From contig NC_061512.1 of the NCBI RefSeq assembly GCF_022539505.1, forward strand, positions 250,000,510 to 250,064,509: a stretch of DNA of 64,000 bases. The letters are read 5' to 3'. Origin of the DNA: Lolium rigidum (Eukaryota; Streptophyta; Magnoliopsida; Poales; Poaceae). The notes beneath the pieces were generated by a model that had not been told where the DNA came from, did not search any database, and worked only from the letters and a program-made list of their open reading frames with translations. Both the position numbers and the translations under genes were made by a program. Below, piece after piece: positions 43,879-54,849 of the stretch (position 1 is its first letter; every line of letters begins with the position of its first letter).

Positions 43879-46800
43879 TTACTGCTCATCATCCCACATG
43901 CTAGGGCAATACTTCTTGAGATGCTGGCCATTGACAGCCACTGGGAACTTCCAGCCGTCCAACTGCTCGAGCATATATGCATTACCCTTTAAAACTTGGT
44001 CGATTTTGTACGGGCCGTGCCAATTTGGAGACCACTTTCCATATATTTTATCCTTAGTCCCCAACGGCAATACAGCTTCCCATACCAGATCACCCACCTG
44101 GAACTCCTTTGGCTTCAATTTCTTATTATATGCCCGGGCCACCTTGGCCTTATTCTCTTTGATCTTCTCAAGTGACCAAAGTCTAAGTTCCGTTGCATCC
44201 TCAATACTGTCGCTCATCAGGGCTGCATATTCTTCAGTAGTTAGATCATTCTGAAATGTAACCCTTCTCGACCCGGCTTGGATTTCCCAAGGTAACACGG
44301 CTTCTTGTCCATAGACCAGATGGTATGGCGAGGTTTTTATCGCTCCATGACACGACATGCGGTAGGCCCACAAAGCTTCTGATAATATTTCGTGCCAACG
44401 TCTAGGATTCTCGTCGATCTTTCTTTTAATCAGCTTGATCAAACTTTTGTTGGACGCTTCAGCCTGTCCGTTTGCTTGAGCGTAGTATGGCGACGATCGG
44501 ATCGACTTGATTCCCATATCATCACAGAATTTCCTAAACTCCTTCGAAACGAAAACCGAACCTCCATCGGTCGTGATAGTACGGGAATTCCGAATCTGTG
44601 AATGACATGCTCCTTCACAAAATTGACAACATCTGATGCATTGACTGCCTTCATAGGGACGGCCTCTACCCATTTGGTAAAATAATCTGTAATGGCCAGA
44701 ACACATACATGACCTTTGCTCGAAGGAGGATGTATCTTGCCGATCATATCCATGCCCCATCCTCGGAATGGCCACGGCTTGATGATAGGATTCATTGCTG
44801 ATGCAGGTACCATCTGAATGCTCCCAAACCTCTGACATGCCTGACACCCTTTATAGTACTGGAAACAATCTTCAAGCATAGTGGGCCAGAAAAATCCCGA
44901 TCGCCTGATCAGCCATTTCATCTTATGAGCCGATTGGTGAGTTCCACAAGCACCTTCATGTACCTCATGCAAAAGCCGATTGGACTCGGCTGGCCCCAAA
45001 CATTTGAGAAGTAACCCTTCCAAGGTCCTGTAGAACATGTCATCCCCAATCAGGACGTACTTCATGGCCCTGTATCTTATCCGTTTAGGTGTCCCCCGAG
45101 CCGGATCCTTCAAGTAATTGAAGATATCGGCTCTCCAATCATCGGGCTCCATGAGGTGCACCTGAAAATAGGCTTCCTCAACCACGTCTTTGTATCCTGA
45201 CGCCGTCTGTGCCAGGTCGTTTGCCTTGGTATTTTGCGTCCTTGGGATCCAATGGAAGTTGATATACCTGAACTGGGCCATCAGCTCACGGCATTGCATC
45301 CATAACGGGAAAAGTGACCCACTTTCACACTTGTACTGCTCCGTGAGTTGAGAAATTACCAATTTGGAATCCCCAAAGATCTCCACTGCCTCCGCTCCGG
45401 CGTCTAATAGCAACTCCATTCCCTTGCATATCGCCTCATATTCAGCAACATTGTTAGTGCAAGGCGTAGATAACCTGATGGAGAAGGAGTACGTTGCCCC
45501 CCGGGGCGACACGAGTAGCATGCCGATGCCACAGCCATCTTCACAGACCGATCCATCGAAGAACATGGTCCATGCACGCACGGATAGTGCCGCTACGTCC
45601 GTGTTTATGCGCTCAGCAATAAGATCAGCCAGTGCTTGTCCCTTGACCGCTTTCGCGGGTTGATACCGGATATCAAATTCCGATAGAGCAAACATCCATT
45701 TGCCGAGTCGGCCTTTCAATACAGGAGCCGATAACATGTGCTTGATGACATCCGATTTGCAGATGACGATGATTTCTGCCTTCAGTAAGATGTGCTGAAT
45801 CTTGGTGCAGGTAAAGAACAGGCAAAGGCACAACTTCTCGATCTCGAGGTACCTTGTTTCTGCATCTACCATCCTTCTGCTGAGGTAGAAAACCACTTTC
45901 TCTAGACCATCATAAACCTGCACCACCACTGACGCGATAGAGGTGTCAGCTACTGACAGATAAATGTAGAAGGGTCTGTCTTGCTGTGGTGGAACCAACA
46001 CAGGTGGCTTCGTCAAGTATTCCTTAATATCGTCAAATGCTTTCTGTTGCTCTGCCCCCAGCGAAACTCCTCGTCAGATTTAATTTTGACCAGTCCCATG
46101 AATGGCTCGATTCGTCCTGACAGGTTAGAGATAAATCTTCTGACGAAATTGATTTTGCCAATGAGACACTGGAGCTCCTTCTTCGTGGTGGGGGGCTTCA
46201 TCGTCCGCACCGCCTCTTGACTTTTCAGGCCGATCTCAATCCCACGCTCATGGACCAGGAAACCCAAGAACTGACCGGCCGTCACACCAAAGGCGCACTT
46301 TTTTGGATTCATTCTTAGTCCGAACTTCCTAGTTTGGTCGAGGACGTGCCGTAAATCTTCCAAGTGCCCGTCCACCAAAACAGACTTAACCACCACGTCA
46401 TCGATGTAAATCTCGACCAATTTGCCGATCAAATCGTGAAAGATGTAATTCATGGCCCTTTGGTACGTTGCGCCAGCATTCTTCAGTCCGAATGTCATAA
46501 CTACGTATTCAAACAAGCCCACCGAGCCTGGCACTCTGAACGTAGTTTTGTTTATATCTTCCGGAGCCATAAAGATCTGGTTGTAGCCGGCATTACCATC
46601 CATGAAGCTTAGAACTTTATGACCAGCCGCTGCATTGATCAAGGTCTCTGCTACTGGCATTGGGTATTCATCCTTTGGGGTGGCACTGTTGAGATTCCGA
46701 AAATCTATGGCGACGCGCCACCAGCCATCCTTTTTCTCCACAGGTACGACATTGGAAATCCATTCAGCGTACCTGCATGGCCTGATGAACCCGGCGTCTA

Positions 46801-49123
46801 ACATCTTCTGGATCTCTTTCTTGACTTCCACCAAGATTTCGGCCTTCATTTGTCGGGCGCGTTGCTGGAACGGCCGAAATCCTTTCTTCAGAGGGAGCCG
46901 ATGCTCGATAATGCTCCTGTCTAACCCAGGCATTTCTGTGTAGTCCCATGCGAAACAATCTGGGTATTCCTTCAACAGGGCTATCAACTGGCTCTTCAGC
47001 TGCGGATCCAACTTTTTGCTGACAAATGTTGGTCGTGGCTTATCCCCAGGGCCAATGTCAATTTCTTCTAATTCATCAGCCGATGTAAACCCATACCCCA
47101 GCTTTCCGTCGCCTGCTAAATCCATGTCGCGTACCGGCAGAAGGCATGTTGAGGTTGGCTTTAGCCGATCGCTAGAATCGGCCTCCTTTTCCATCGTAAA
47201 GCTTACTGAGGATTCACCACTTTTCATCATTTGGGGCCGATCGTGAGGATCGGCCTCCTCTTCGCCTTTGCCGTGGGAGCGGCTGCTCTCGGGCTTATCC
47301 TTGCCATGGTGATCTGCAAGCCCTGCCATATTGATATCAAACGAGAAACCTGGCTCGCGTCCTATGCAATGGCTGAGATCTACCATGTTGACCTCTGGAA
47401 ACGGCTGCGTGTCAACTCCCATGGCAAACTGACCGAAGAGTAATCGGCCTTGTTCTATCGCCATCTGAATCTGTCCGCGCAAGACTTTACAGTCGTTGGT
47501 GGCATGGGTGAACGTGTGATGCCATTTGCAGTATGGCTTGCCGTTCACTTCTTGTGGCGTGGGGATTTTGTGGCCTTCGGGTAACTTCAGCTGTTTCTCC
47601 TTCAGCAGCAAATCAAAAATTTGCTCCGTTTTGCTCAAATCGAAGTCAAACCCCTTCACAGGCCCTGGTTGCTTCACCCACTTACAGGACACGGGTTTTG
47701 CCCCCCGAGTCCACTCAGCTACGGCGACCTCCTGATCTCCTACAGGATCTTCATCTTCGTCTGTCTCGATCAGGGCGACGCGCTTGTACTTGTCCTGGTA
47801 CAATTCTGGATGGCGCTGTTCATATGCTGTCAACTTCTGAACCATGTGCGCCGTTGAATCGTACTCGGCTTGGAAGGTCACATCTCGGAGCGGCGCCGAT
47901 AATCCTGCTATCGCCAGCTCGACCGCTTCCTTCTCGGATAGGCGAACCGAATAACATCGGTTCCCGACGGTCCCGAACCTCTGGATGTACTCAGATACCG
48001 TCTCTCCTCGTCTCTGCCGAACTTGTGTCAGATCGGCAAGGCCAGCTTCAGTAGCTTCTGTATGGTATTGCTCGTGGAATTGCTCCTCCAACTGCTTCCA
48101 CGTCTGAACCGAGTTTGCTAGTAACGAGGTGTACCACCCAAAGGCCGGACCCGTGAGAGATTGTGAGAAGAACCTCACACGCAGCTCGTCTGAAGCTGAG
48201 ACCATGCCCAACTGTGCCAAGTATCGGCTCACGTGCTCGATTGAGCTGGTTCCTTCTGATCCACTAATTTTTTTGAAGTCAGGGAGCCGATACTTAGGTG
48301 GCAGCGGGATCAGGTCGTAGTCGTTGGGATACGGCTTGGAATAGCCGATCATTCTCTTCTTCGGCAGGATGCCGAACCGGTCTCTCATGATTGTGGTGAT
48401 CTCATCCACCGTAGGAGCTGCAGAAGTTGATCGTTCATGACTTGTATTGGTGGCATATTTAGTTAGCCACGCCTGTTTCTCAGCATCTGCTCCAGAACTG
48501 CTTCCTGCTCCAGCAACTCCTCCTGCCGTGGCAGTCCTTCCTGCTGTAACCTGGGTCATCCAGTTGTTGCAGTCCGGCATGTATGTGCACACGTATCCAT
48601 GTGGAATCTCCTTGGGCGGCTCGTACAGGAATTGGTAATCGCCCGGATCACCTCCAACCTTGTAGACCATGTACGCCGGTGAACCTTGTTGCTGTGGAGC
48701 TGGTGTCGTGAATGGCGATGGCGGCCTGGTATAGAATGGTATCTCTCCTTGATGAGTTCCTAGAGCAGGTCCTGACGGAGAGTACTTGTGCTTCATGACT
48801 TCTTGCACCACATTGAGCGCGACACGCTCCAGAGTGTTCACCAAGCTCTCAGAATGCCGATGCAGAGAGTGAGCAACGGCATAGTCGATTTCCTGTCGCA
48901 GGGCTCTGGTACGTTCGTCCGAAGGGAGAGATAGATCTAGTCCATCTAGCGCACCTCCGGGTTGGAACCCTTTGAACTTGATCCCGCGCGAACGGGTTTT
49001 CTCAAAAGCGCCGATGAGATCGGCTTCCAAGATAGCCTTGAGCTCATCATATCTCTTCTTATGCTCAGGAGGCAGATCTTCATACTTGACTGGTTCCGCC
49101 GCCTGAGGTGCAGATGACGACAT
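43879..49123 (-). pseudogene. Gag-pol of the nested Tat-type Gypsy, two frameshifts
   Basis: The start ATG is at 49123 (MSSSAPQAAEPVKYEDLPPE). Gag spans the first ~500 residues, with a retrotransposon gag core (VSEYIQRFGTVGNRC) and the zinc-finger-like CKWHHTFTHATNDC. Reverse transcriptase follows (VAIDFRNLN, GYNQIFMA, YIDDVVVKS). A first frameshift sits in a C run at 46055-46059. The next frame carries an RNase H remnant and an archaeal-type RNase H (MFFDGSVCEDGCGIGMLL, NNVAEYEAICKGMELL). The integrase finger is CGTHQSAHKMKW with CQACQRF; its core then begins at GMDMIGKIHPP. A second frameshift at about 44581-44585 precedes TITTDGGSVF and YYAQANGQAEASNK, completing the D-D-E triad. The frame ends at 43879. 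I see no Asp-Ser/Thr-Gly or DGG protease motif between gag and reverse transcriptase, unusual for an otherwise complete polyprotein. Both frameshifts lie in short homopolymers, so they could be sequencing errors. Confidence 0.88.
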
Positions 49124-49171
49124 GGTTGTTGCGGAAGATTGTCCCGATGTCCCACTGGGCGTGCCAGAATG

Positions 49172-50214
49172 TGTTGCCTGCCAAAGCGCACCCGCGAGCA
49201 GTGGTTAAACAACACGAAGAGCCGGGAGGCTTCCAAGGCGGCAGTGGGCCCTGGTCCCTCGACGTCGTCCCGCAAATTGTTCCGGCACACGTCCTGGCGG
49301 TTTGCAAGGGCGTGCCACCTGACCTATACCTGGCCAGGAAGGTGTAGAGTTGCTTCGATTAGGCTCCTGCATGGTAGACATGTAAACATTAAATACGAGC
49401 CCTATCGGCTCTCAGGTTGCCCTGTGGATCGGCTCAAAGAGCCGATCGCCCCATGGTTCACGATGGATTTTCAATGACATGGGGATCCTGCTTGATCAAA
49501 ACAAAGCTAAACTAATCTACGACAGTTTAAGGTTTTCACCGTATGATCAGAACATCCTACGCGTAGTTGAGCCTAATAGACACGCAAGATAACGGAAAGT
49601 TAACCCTAAAAGAGGCCTAAAAACCAACGTTAAGTTAATTCCCGGAACATCCCTCTTAGGACTAACAAACCATACCTAATGCGCTACCGGATCGTTCAAC
49701 CCGTTTGCAAGGCCTAACCATACGGATATCAAACTAATCCTTGAAGAATCAAGGAGCAACTATAACAGATTAGATCTACTAAGCAACGAACAAGCAAGAT
49801 GCTGCCCTTACACCTGGATAGGCGTAAGGGCAGCTAGATATCGAGGGACGGCATAGCTAAGCAGATATGCGTAAGAAAAGCATCTATGCAAGCCCCAAAA
49901 TATCTACGATAAGTAGTGCTACTCGCCATCAACAACGCTTCAGTACGAGCAACACAAGGTAAACGAATAAACGTTGTGCTGCCTAGATCGCAAGATGCGA
50001 TCTAGGCAGCATGATGCTTACCGGGAGAAACCCTCGAAAGAAGGGGTGGCGATGCGCCTGGTTTGTGTTTGTTGTGAACGTGATTGTCCTCCTTTTCTGA
50101 TAACCCTAGATACATATTTATAGTCCATGGGACTTTCTAATTCGGGCGTGCACCTAACCGTGCACGAGATAAACTCTATCTTTTAATCTAAACTACCATA
50201 CGATTTGGCCAAAA
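49172..50214 (-). repeat. 5' LTR of the nested Gypsy, internally deleted
   Basis: Matches 41724-42882 apart from the deletion near 50201, a 17-bp insertion (AAGGCGGCAGTGGGCCC region at 49235) and a few substitutions. Confidence 0.85.
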
Positions 50215-51406
50215 GTGCGCGCCATGTTGGAGTAGACTAGTAGAGGAGGTCTCGACGACGGGTGTCGGAGTAGAGGAGCAGGTGGTGTAGTTGGGAAAGA
50301 GGCGAGTCTCGACGACGGGTGTCGGAGTAGAGAAGCATGTGGCGTAGGGTGGGAAGATGCGAGGACGCTGGAGGCAAAGCTGTAGTGTACGAAGACGTAG
50401 AAGGCGGCTAACCCAGCGGTGACCTGGGGTGGTCATGCTGGATGCCTAGACGGGCGTTGCGGTGGTCGGCGAGCCCAGCGCGACCTGAAGTGGTTGGCGA
50501 GCCTAGCGGTGACCTGGGGTGGAGGCGCGGCGGCGGTACACGAAGTAGGCGAGGAAGACCCGGCGGCGTGACGAAGACCATGCACGGATGGAGGCGACCC
50601 GCGCCGAAGGGGTGGCGCTGTGGTGGCCTCGGACATCGATGCGCGGGGGACGGCGAAGGTGACCGCGTGCAGCGATGCCACGGCCCGAGGGGACGGCGTA
50701 GCTGCCGGGCGCGAGTCCGTGCAGCGGCGGGAGACCACCAGCGACGTACACGCCTCGGAACGCGCGTCGGAGGCCGGTAGCATGGACCAAAGGCGGCGGC
50801 ACTGCGGCCCGAAGGGGAGACGCAGCGGCACCCGGATGCTCGATCGGTGGTAGGCGCGTGCTCGGGGACGTGCTTGGCGTAGACGTGCGCGGGGTCGGTT
50901 GATCAGACCGACGGCGGCGCGATACGCGCCATGGCGTGGACAACGCGCAGATCGGAGCTGATGGCGACGTTGTCGATGTCCCGGGCGATGACGGTGGAGA
51001 CGAGCCGGCGATGGAGGCCGCGCGAGCGAGACAGCCTGCTGCGTCGCACGTAGGGGCGCCCCGTGTGCAGCACGTCTGGTTGTGCCGTGCGGTTGATGGC
51101 TGGTGCAGGTCGATGTCGTTGTCAGAGTAGAGGCGCAAGAGGACGACGGCGATGGGCGACTCAATCCGATCAATGATCGGTAAACCAAAAAGAAAACGCC
51201 GGTCGAGCGACCGGCGGAGCAAAAAGAAAACCAATCTACGGATTGGAAAAAAAAGACTCGAGGGCAGCGGATCAACGGATCAGCGGACGAACCCTCATAC
51301 GGGTTGTGCGGCCCCCGGAGTAGATCATGGAGATCGACCTCCCCGGGGGCGGCGCGGCGCGGAAGCTTGGGCGGCGGCTAGGTCAAGGAGTGCCGCTCTA
51401 ATACCA

Positions 51407-51582
51407 TGTTGAAGGATAGAGAGGGAGAGGGATTGGCGGAATATGATGGATGTTGTATTGCGCCTCATGGGCGAGTATATATAGAGTACAAGACTTGGAA
51501 ACTAAGAAACCTCCTAGGGAGAATATGGAAACAATCCTAATACAATCCCGTGTAATCTTTAACTACCAAATATACTCTAACA
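51407..51582 (-). repeat. 5' LTR of the non-autonomous element
   Basis: Same as 40876-41051 with about four substitutions; followed on the minus strand by the primer site at 51387-51406. Confidence 0.92.
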
Positions 51583-51800
51583 TTTTCTTTTTGGAAATGT
51601 CAAGCCTATTTGTTGATACATTTTTCAACTCCTTGTCATTAGAACTATCCACAACCAAGTGTTTGAGTTGTTGTTCCAGGCCATAAATCTTTTATTGAGT
51701 GAAATCAGCTGGATAATATTTCTTTACCATCTCACAAATATCATCAGCTTTGAAAGATCTAAATTTATTTGCAGGGATCAAATAGCACTAATGGACAGAA
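51583..51800. other. Spacer, no gene recognised
   Basis: AT-rich sequence continuing the pre-insertion site at 40870. Confidence 0.5.
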
Positions 51801-51849
51801 TATCTGTTACCTTCTCATTGAACCGGAATTCTAGTTTATGGGATTGAGT

Positions 51850-52806
51850 ATCAATTGTTGCACGGAATACTTTCACTCGAAAATAATGCTCCTTAGTGAA
51901 ACAATTAGGTCCGGTGTCAAGCAGTCTGTGCCGCTCGGCCGCTATGAGAAGATGACCCGCATCCTCTGTGGCCGCCCGCTGGCGCGATATCTCGACATCG
52001 TTGATGTACTCGAGCTCTTCCTCCTTCAGCCACCGGAAGCGTTGCGCTTTGAAGGAGGCAAGAATCACCGCCTGCTCCGGGCCACCATGGACCTGCTGCT
52101 CCTCGGCCCACTGTGTTGCCTCCTCCTTCGCCTCGGCTTCTGCGTCTGCTATGAACGTCTCGTTCCACTCGTCACCGGAGTCGCCGTAGTCGTCGGATTT
52201 GAAAATCCGGTAGCTCGAACTCGGCGTCGGGTTGCGGCGGGGACACGAGCTCAGGCTGTGGTGGTGGTTGCGGCGCCGATGGCGGTGTGCGACCGTTTCG
52301 GCCTAGTATTGAGTACGTGGTCACCAGCCGCCGCTGCATTGTTCTGGAGAGGAAAGCGGCGGTGGTGGAGAGGAGAGGATAGCGCGGCGGAACAGAGGAG
52401 ACCGGCGGTCATAGAGAGGCTAGTGCAGCGGAGGGCACACTAAATAGGTGGAGCCAAATCGCCGCAGAGTATCTGAGGCGTCACATTTACGGCGGTGTCT
52501 GCGTGTGGAGAACTGGTGGCTTCATCGGCAACTGCCCGCAGAGCATACGGGGCAACACATTTATGATGCCACTGGCCGTTGAGTTGCTGCCAAGATGGCC
52601 CCACACACCTAATCCAACATGACGCGAGGCGCCGGCGTGCCCGTTTGGCACGCAGCGCAAAGGGGGCCGACACGGGATTGCCGGCGGTTTTATTGGCCTC
52701 GAAACCACGATGACGCTTTATTAGGCGCACCGGTGTGAGCCCAATTTTACCGCTAGCCTCCAAATTACTATTTGAGATGCTATTGGGCTCGCCGGTGAAG
52801 ATGCTC
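51850..52806 (-). pseudogene. ORF-bearing TIR element, homologue of the 60104 ORF, broken
   Basis: The minus strand from about 52347 encodes TTYSILGRNGRTPPSAPQPP. Then, across frameshifts near 52200 and 52165, it encodes FIADAEAEAKEEATQWAEE, ILASFKAQRFRWLKEEELEY and ISRQRAATEDAGHLLIAAER. These parallel, in order, the protein of 60104-60634. The terminus at 52806 (GAGCATCTTCACCGGCGAGCC on the minus strand, followed outside by TAA) is the shared Harbinger-like end. The other end is not visible. Together the two copies define a family of transposase-less elements with a conserved Gln/Pro-rich N-terminus and coiled-coil ORF. Confidence 0.6.
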
Positions 52807-53279
52807 TTAGTCCAAAGAGTTACCCACTAGCTTTTTTTTTTATTTGGATACATAGAATGCACCTGTGCACGATAAACACACCACCACATTCGGTATAGAT
52901 ACAGAGAGCATATGTTTTCTCTGTTTTGAAATACATCTTACACATGTTTGGAAATTTAAAAAATTAAAACGAAAAGTTCGCACGCACATCTTCTCGTGCT
53001 GCGCGCTCACAAAGTCGTTTCATAAAAAATCGACTTATCGTGTGACATGTGTAAAAAAATAAAATTCAGTGCTAAAAATAATGCTTTTCACAAGATAAAT
53101 TTTATCTTTTTCACATAGGCAGAAATTATTAGTTTTTCGTGAAACTTGATGAACAAACGTATATTATGAAGATGTACATGTACTATAATTTTTTGTTAAA
53201 AAATTTCGACACTCTGAAATGTGATTTTTTAGTAGAGGGGGAGCTGAATTGAATTTCCCGTACATATATATCAATAATA
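52807..53279. other. AT-rich spacer
   Basis: No gene; contains short AAAAT-rich tracts only. Confidence 0.5.
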
Positions 53280-53500
53280 ACTGAAGTAGCAATTGCCCTT
53301 TTGTGAAACCGGATCTTGACAATTAACGAAGAACACATCCTTCTATGCATGTGAGGGAAAATATACGGATCCCGGCTGACAACTCTGTTTCTTCCTGTAT
53401 TTAGAGGGTTATATATAGCAAAAGAGAAAATTTAATGCAGAGCGTCAAAATCACATGGAATGCACACTTTGCCATCAACAGTGACGTCTTTGTCCCTTTC
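53280..53500 (-). pseudogene. Lone CBF 3'-UTR relic
   Basis: CAATTGCCCTTTTGTG, AAACCGGATCTTGACAAT and GAAGAACAC, then CTTCCTGTATTT and (53447-53500) AACAGTGACGTCTTTGTCCC. These repeat the 3'-UTR blocks that directly follow CBF-D at 53530-53735. No CBF coding sequence remains, so this is the remnant of a lost or moved copy, or a tandem duplication of the UTR alone. Confidence 0.65.
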
Positions 53501-53738
53501 ATGCCCTAAAAATATACTCCATAATAACAATAACAACTGAAGTAGCAATTGCCCCTTTGTCCTAAAAAAGAAACCGGATCTTGACAATGAGCGAAGAACA
53601 TATAGTATGCATGATCAGGGGCCCTGTCGCCTACTCTGCTTCTTCCTGTATTTGGAAGAAGATAATCAGAGGCTACATATGCAGGTAGTACTACTAGTAT
53701 TATAATTTTAGAGTCCTGGATTAGGATTACTGGAAGAA

Positions 53739-54335
53739 CTAGCTCCACAGCGGCGTCTGCACAGCCCCGCCGTCCTCACGCCACGCTCCGGCGTCCGGCG
53801 GCTCGACGAGCATGCCCTGCGCGAGGCTCTCGTAGTAGGGCCCGGCGACCATGCCGCCGAACCAGTGCTCGTCGTCGACCTCCAGCAGGCCGCCAGACGA
53901 CATGTAGAACAGGGAGGCGCTCGGAGCCGGCGAGCCGATGACGATCTTCTCGGCGGCGGCGGACAGGGCGGACGCGACAGTAGTATCCCGGACCGTGAAC
54001 GCGACGACGGGGAGCACGGGGAGCATCCGCCAGGCGGAGTCGGCGAAGTTGAGGCAGGCGTCGGGCCCGGAAAGCGCGAGCGCGGCGGCGTCGTGCGCGC
54101 GGGCGGCCATCTCGGCGGTGGCGAAGGTGCCGAGCCAGAGCCTGGAGCCCCTGGTGCCGTGCACGCGCATCTCACACACCCACTACCCGACGCGGCCGCG
54201 GCGGCGCACGCCGCGGTACACCGGGTGGCGCGTCTCGTGGAACTTGGTGCGCCCCGCGGGGCGCTTCGGCGGCTCCGAGCACACCGTCCTGTGGCTGTGG
54301 GGCTGCTCCTGGCCGGACGTGGAGGCGGCGTCCAT
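53739..54335 (-). pseudogene. CBF: CBF-D: CBF/DREB1 copy with premature stop
   Basis: From the ATG at 54335 the frame runs through the first signature and into the AP2 domain. At codon 51 (54183-54185) a TAG replaces the Gln codon of the [10 protein letters not shown] stretch. Beyond the stop the frame is open to the usual end ([45 protein letters not shown]). The segment after [10 protein letters not shown] is shortened by about 20 residues compared with CBF-A. Re-initiation at a Met inside the domain would give a product lacking the first half of AP2, which should not bind DNA. The TATA position reads CTACATATCC, weaker than the CTATATATCC of the other copies. A single C-to-T change explains the stop; a sequencing error or segregating null allele is possible. 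Confidence 0.88.
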
Positions 54336-54517
54336 CTCTGTTCAAATGCCTGTGGAGGAGGCGGCTCCGAGCACACCGTCCTGTGGCTGTGGGGCTGCTC
54401 CTGGCCGGACGTGGAGGCGGCGTCCATCTCTGTTCAAGTGCCTGTGGAGGAGGCGGCTCCGAGCACACCGTCCTGTGGCTGTGGGGCTACTCCTGGCCGG
54501 ACGTGGAGGCGGCGTCG
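54271..54517 (-). repeat. 92-bp triplication of the CBF-D 5' coding end
   Basis: GGCTCCGAGCACACCGTCC recurs at 54271, 54363 and 54455. Each unit covers the first ~20 codons plus 5' UTR. Two of the three keep the ATG (54335, 54427); the third reads GAG at that place. The period is not a multiple of three, so initiation at 54427 reads into another frame. Confidence 0.95.
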
Positions 54518-54563
54518 AGGGGCGGCGGAGCTTGGTTTAGAAGAATGGGGATACGGCGGAGGA

Positions 54564-54574
54564 CGGATATGTAG
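54564..54574 (-). promoter_or_regulatory. Degenerate TATA region of CBF-D
   Basis: GCCTACATATCC on the minus strand aligns with CBF-A GCCTATATATCC; one substitution disrupts the TATATAT run. Confidence 0.6.
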
Positions 54575-54720
54575 GCAAGCGGGCGGTGGTTACCCGGCGG
54601 GAAGAAATGGAACTGGGGTAGGCCCCGTCACGCTCACGCTGGCATAAGCGAGCAGCGTGGCAGCTTCATGGCCTGGCTTCCTTTTCCGCACCACAGTCAG
54701 CAATATCTAGCTGAAGCGAG

Positions 54721-54790
54721 ACGTCGCCCAAATCTTTGCTTCCAAAACAGGCAAGAAATATCCTATATTGGCATCTTGTCACTTGGCCAT
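54721..54790 (-). promoter_or_regulatory. Conserved CBF upstream block (CBF-D copy)
   Basis: Minus-strand GGCCAAGTGACAAGATGCC and TTTTGGAAGCAAAGATTTGG with GCGACG match the block upstream of CBF-A in order and spacing. Confidence 0.65.
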
Positions 54791-54849
54791 AGGATGAAGG
54801 AGGTCCCGCCCAGAGGGCGACGTTCCCAGCAGCTACCGAGCGAGCGTGA

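Larger units (their letters stand above)
41724..50214 (-). mobile_element. Tat-clade Gypsy element nested in the non-autonomous element
   Basis: The minus-strand element has a 3' LTR 41724-42882 (1159 bp) and a 5' LTR 49172-50214. The 5' copy lacks about 120 bp, recombined at the repeated GATTTGGCCAAAA phrase, and its outer ~14 bases. A CATTCTGGCACGCCCAGTGG segment follows the 5' LTR as primer site. The purine tract ACCAGGGGGCA precedes the 3' LTR. The LTRs are otherwise almost identical, so the insertion is young. Pol includes a second, archaeal-type RNase H and an antisense ORF lies between pol and the 3' LTR. Both are known features of Tat/Retand-group elements. No target duplication can be read because one end is deleted. 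Confidence 0.88.
40876..51582 (-). mobile_element. Non-autonomous LTR retrotransposon with 176-bp LTRs, host of a nested Gypsy
   Basis: Two 176-bp LTRs (40876-41051 and 51407-51582) differ at about four positions and lie in direct orientation. TTTTC occurs directly outside both (40871-40875, 51583-51587). On the minus strand a primer site TGGTATTAGAGCGGCACTCC follows the right LTR, and a purine tract (complement of ACTCCCCCGCAG) precedes the left one; this fixes the direction. After removing the nested Gypsy, the interior is about 1.9 kb, GC-rich, with no reverse transcriptase or integrase. It is therefore a passenger element mobilised by a partner, probably a Copia type judged by the primer site and LTR style. 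Confidence 0.9.

Noticed and set aside
50433..51275. 280-residue minus-strand frame in the non-autonomous LTR element
   Set aside because: Ser/Arg/Pro-rich with no retrotransposon domain; likely GC-driven open frame in non-coding interior.
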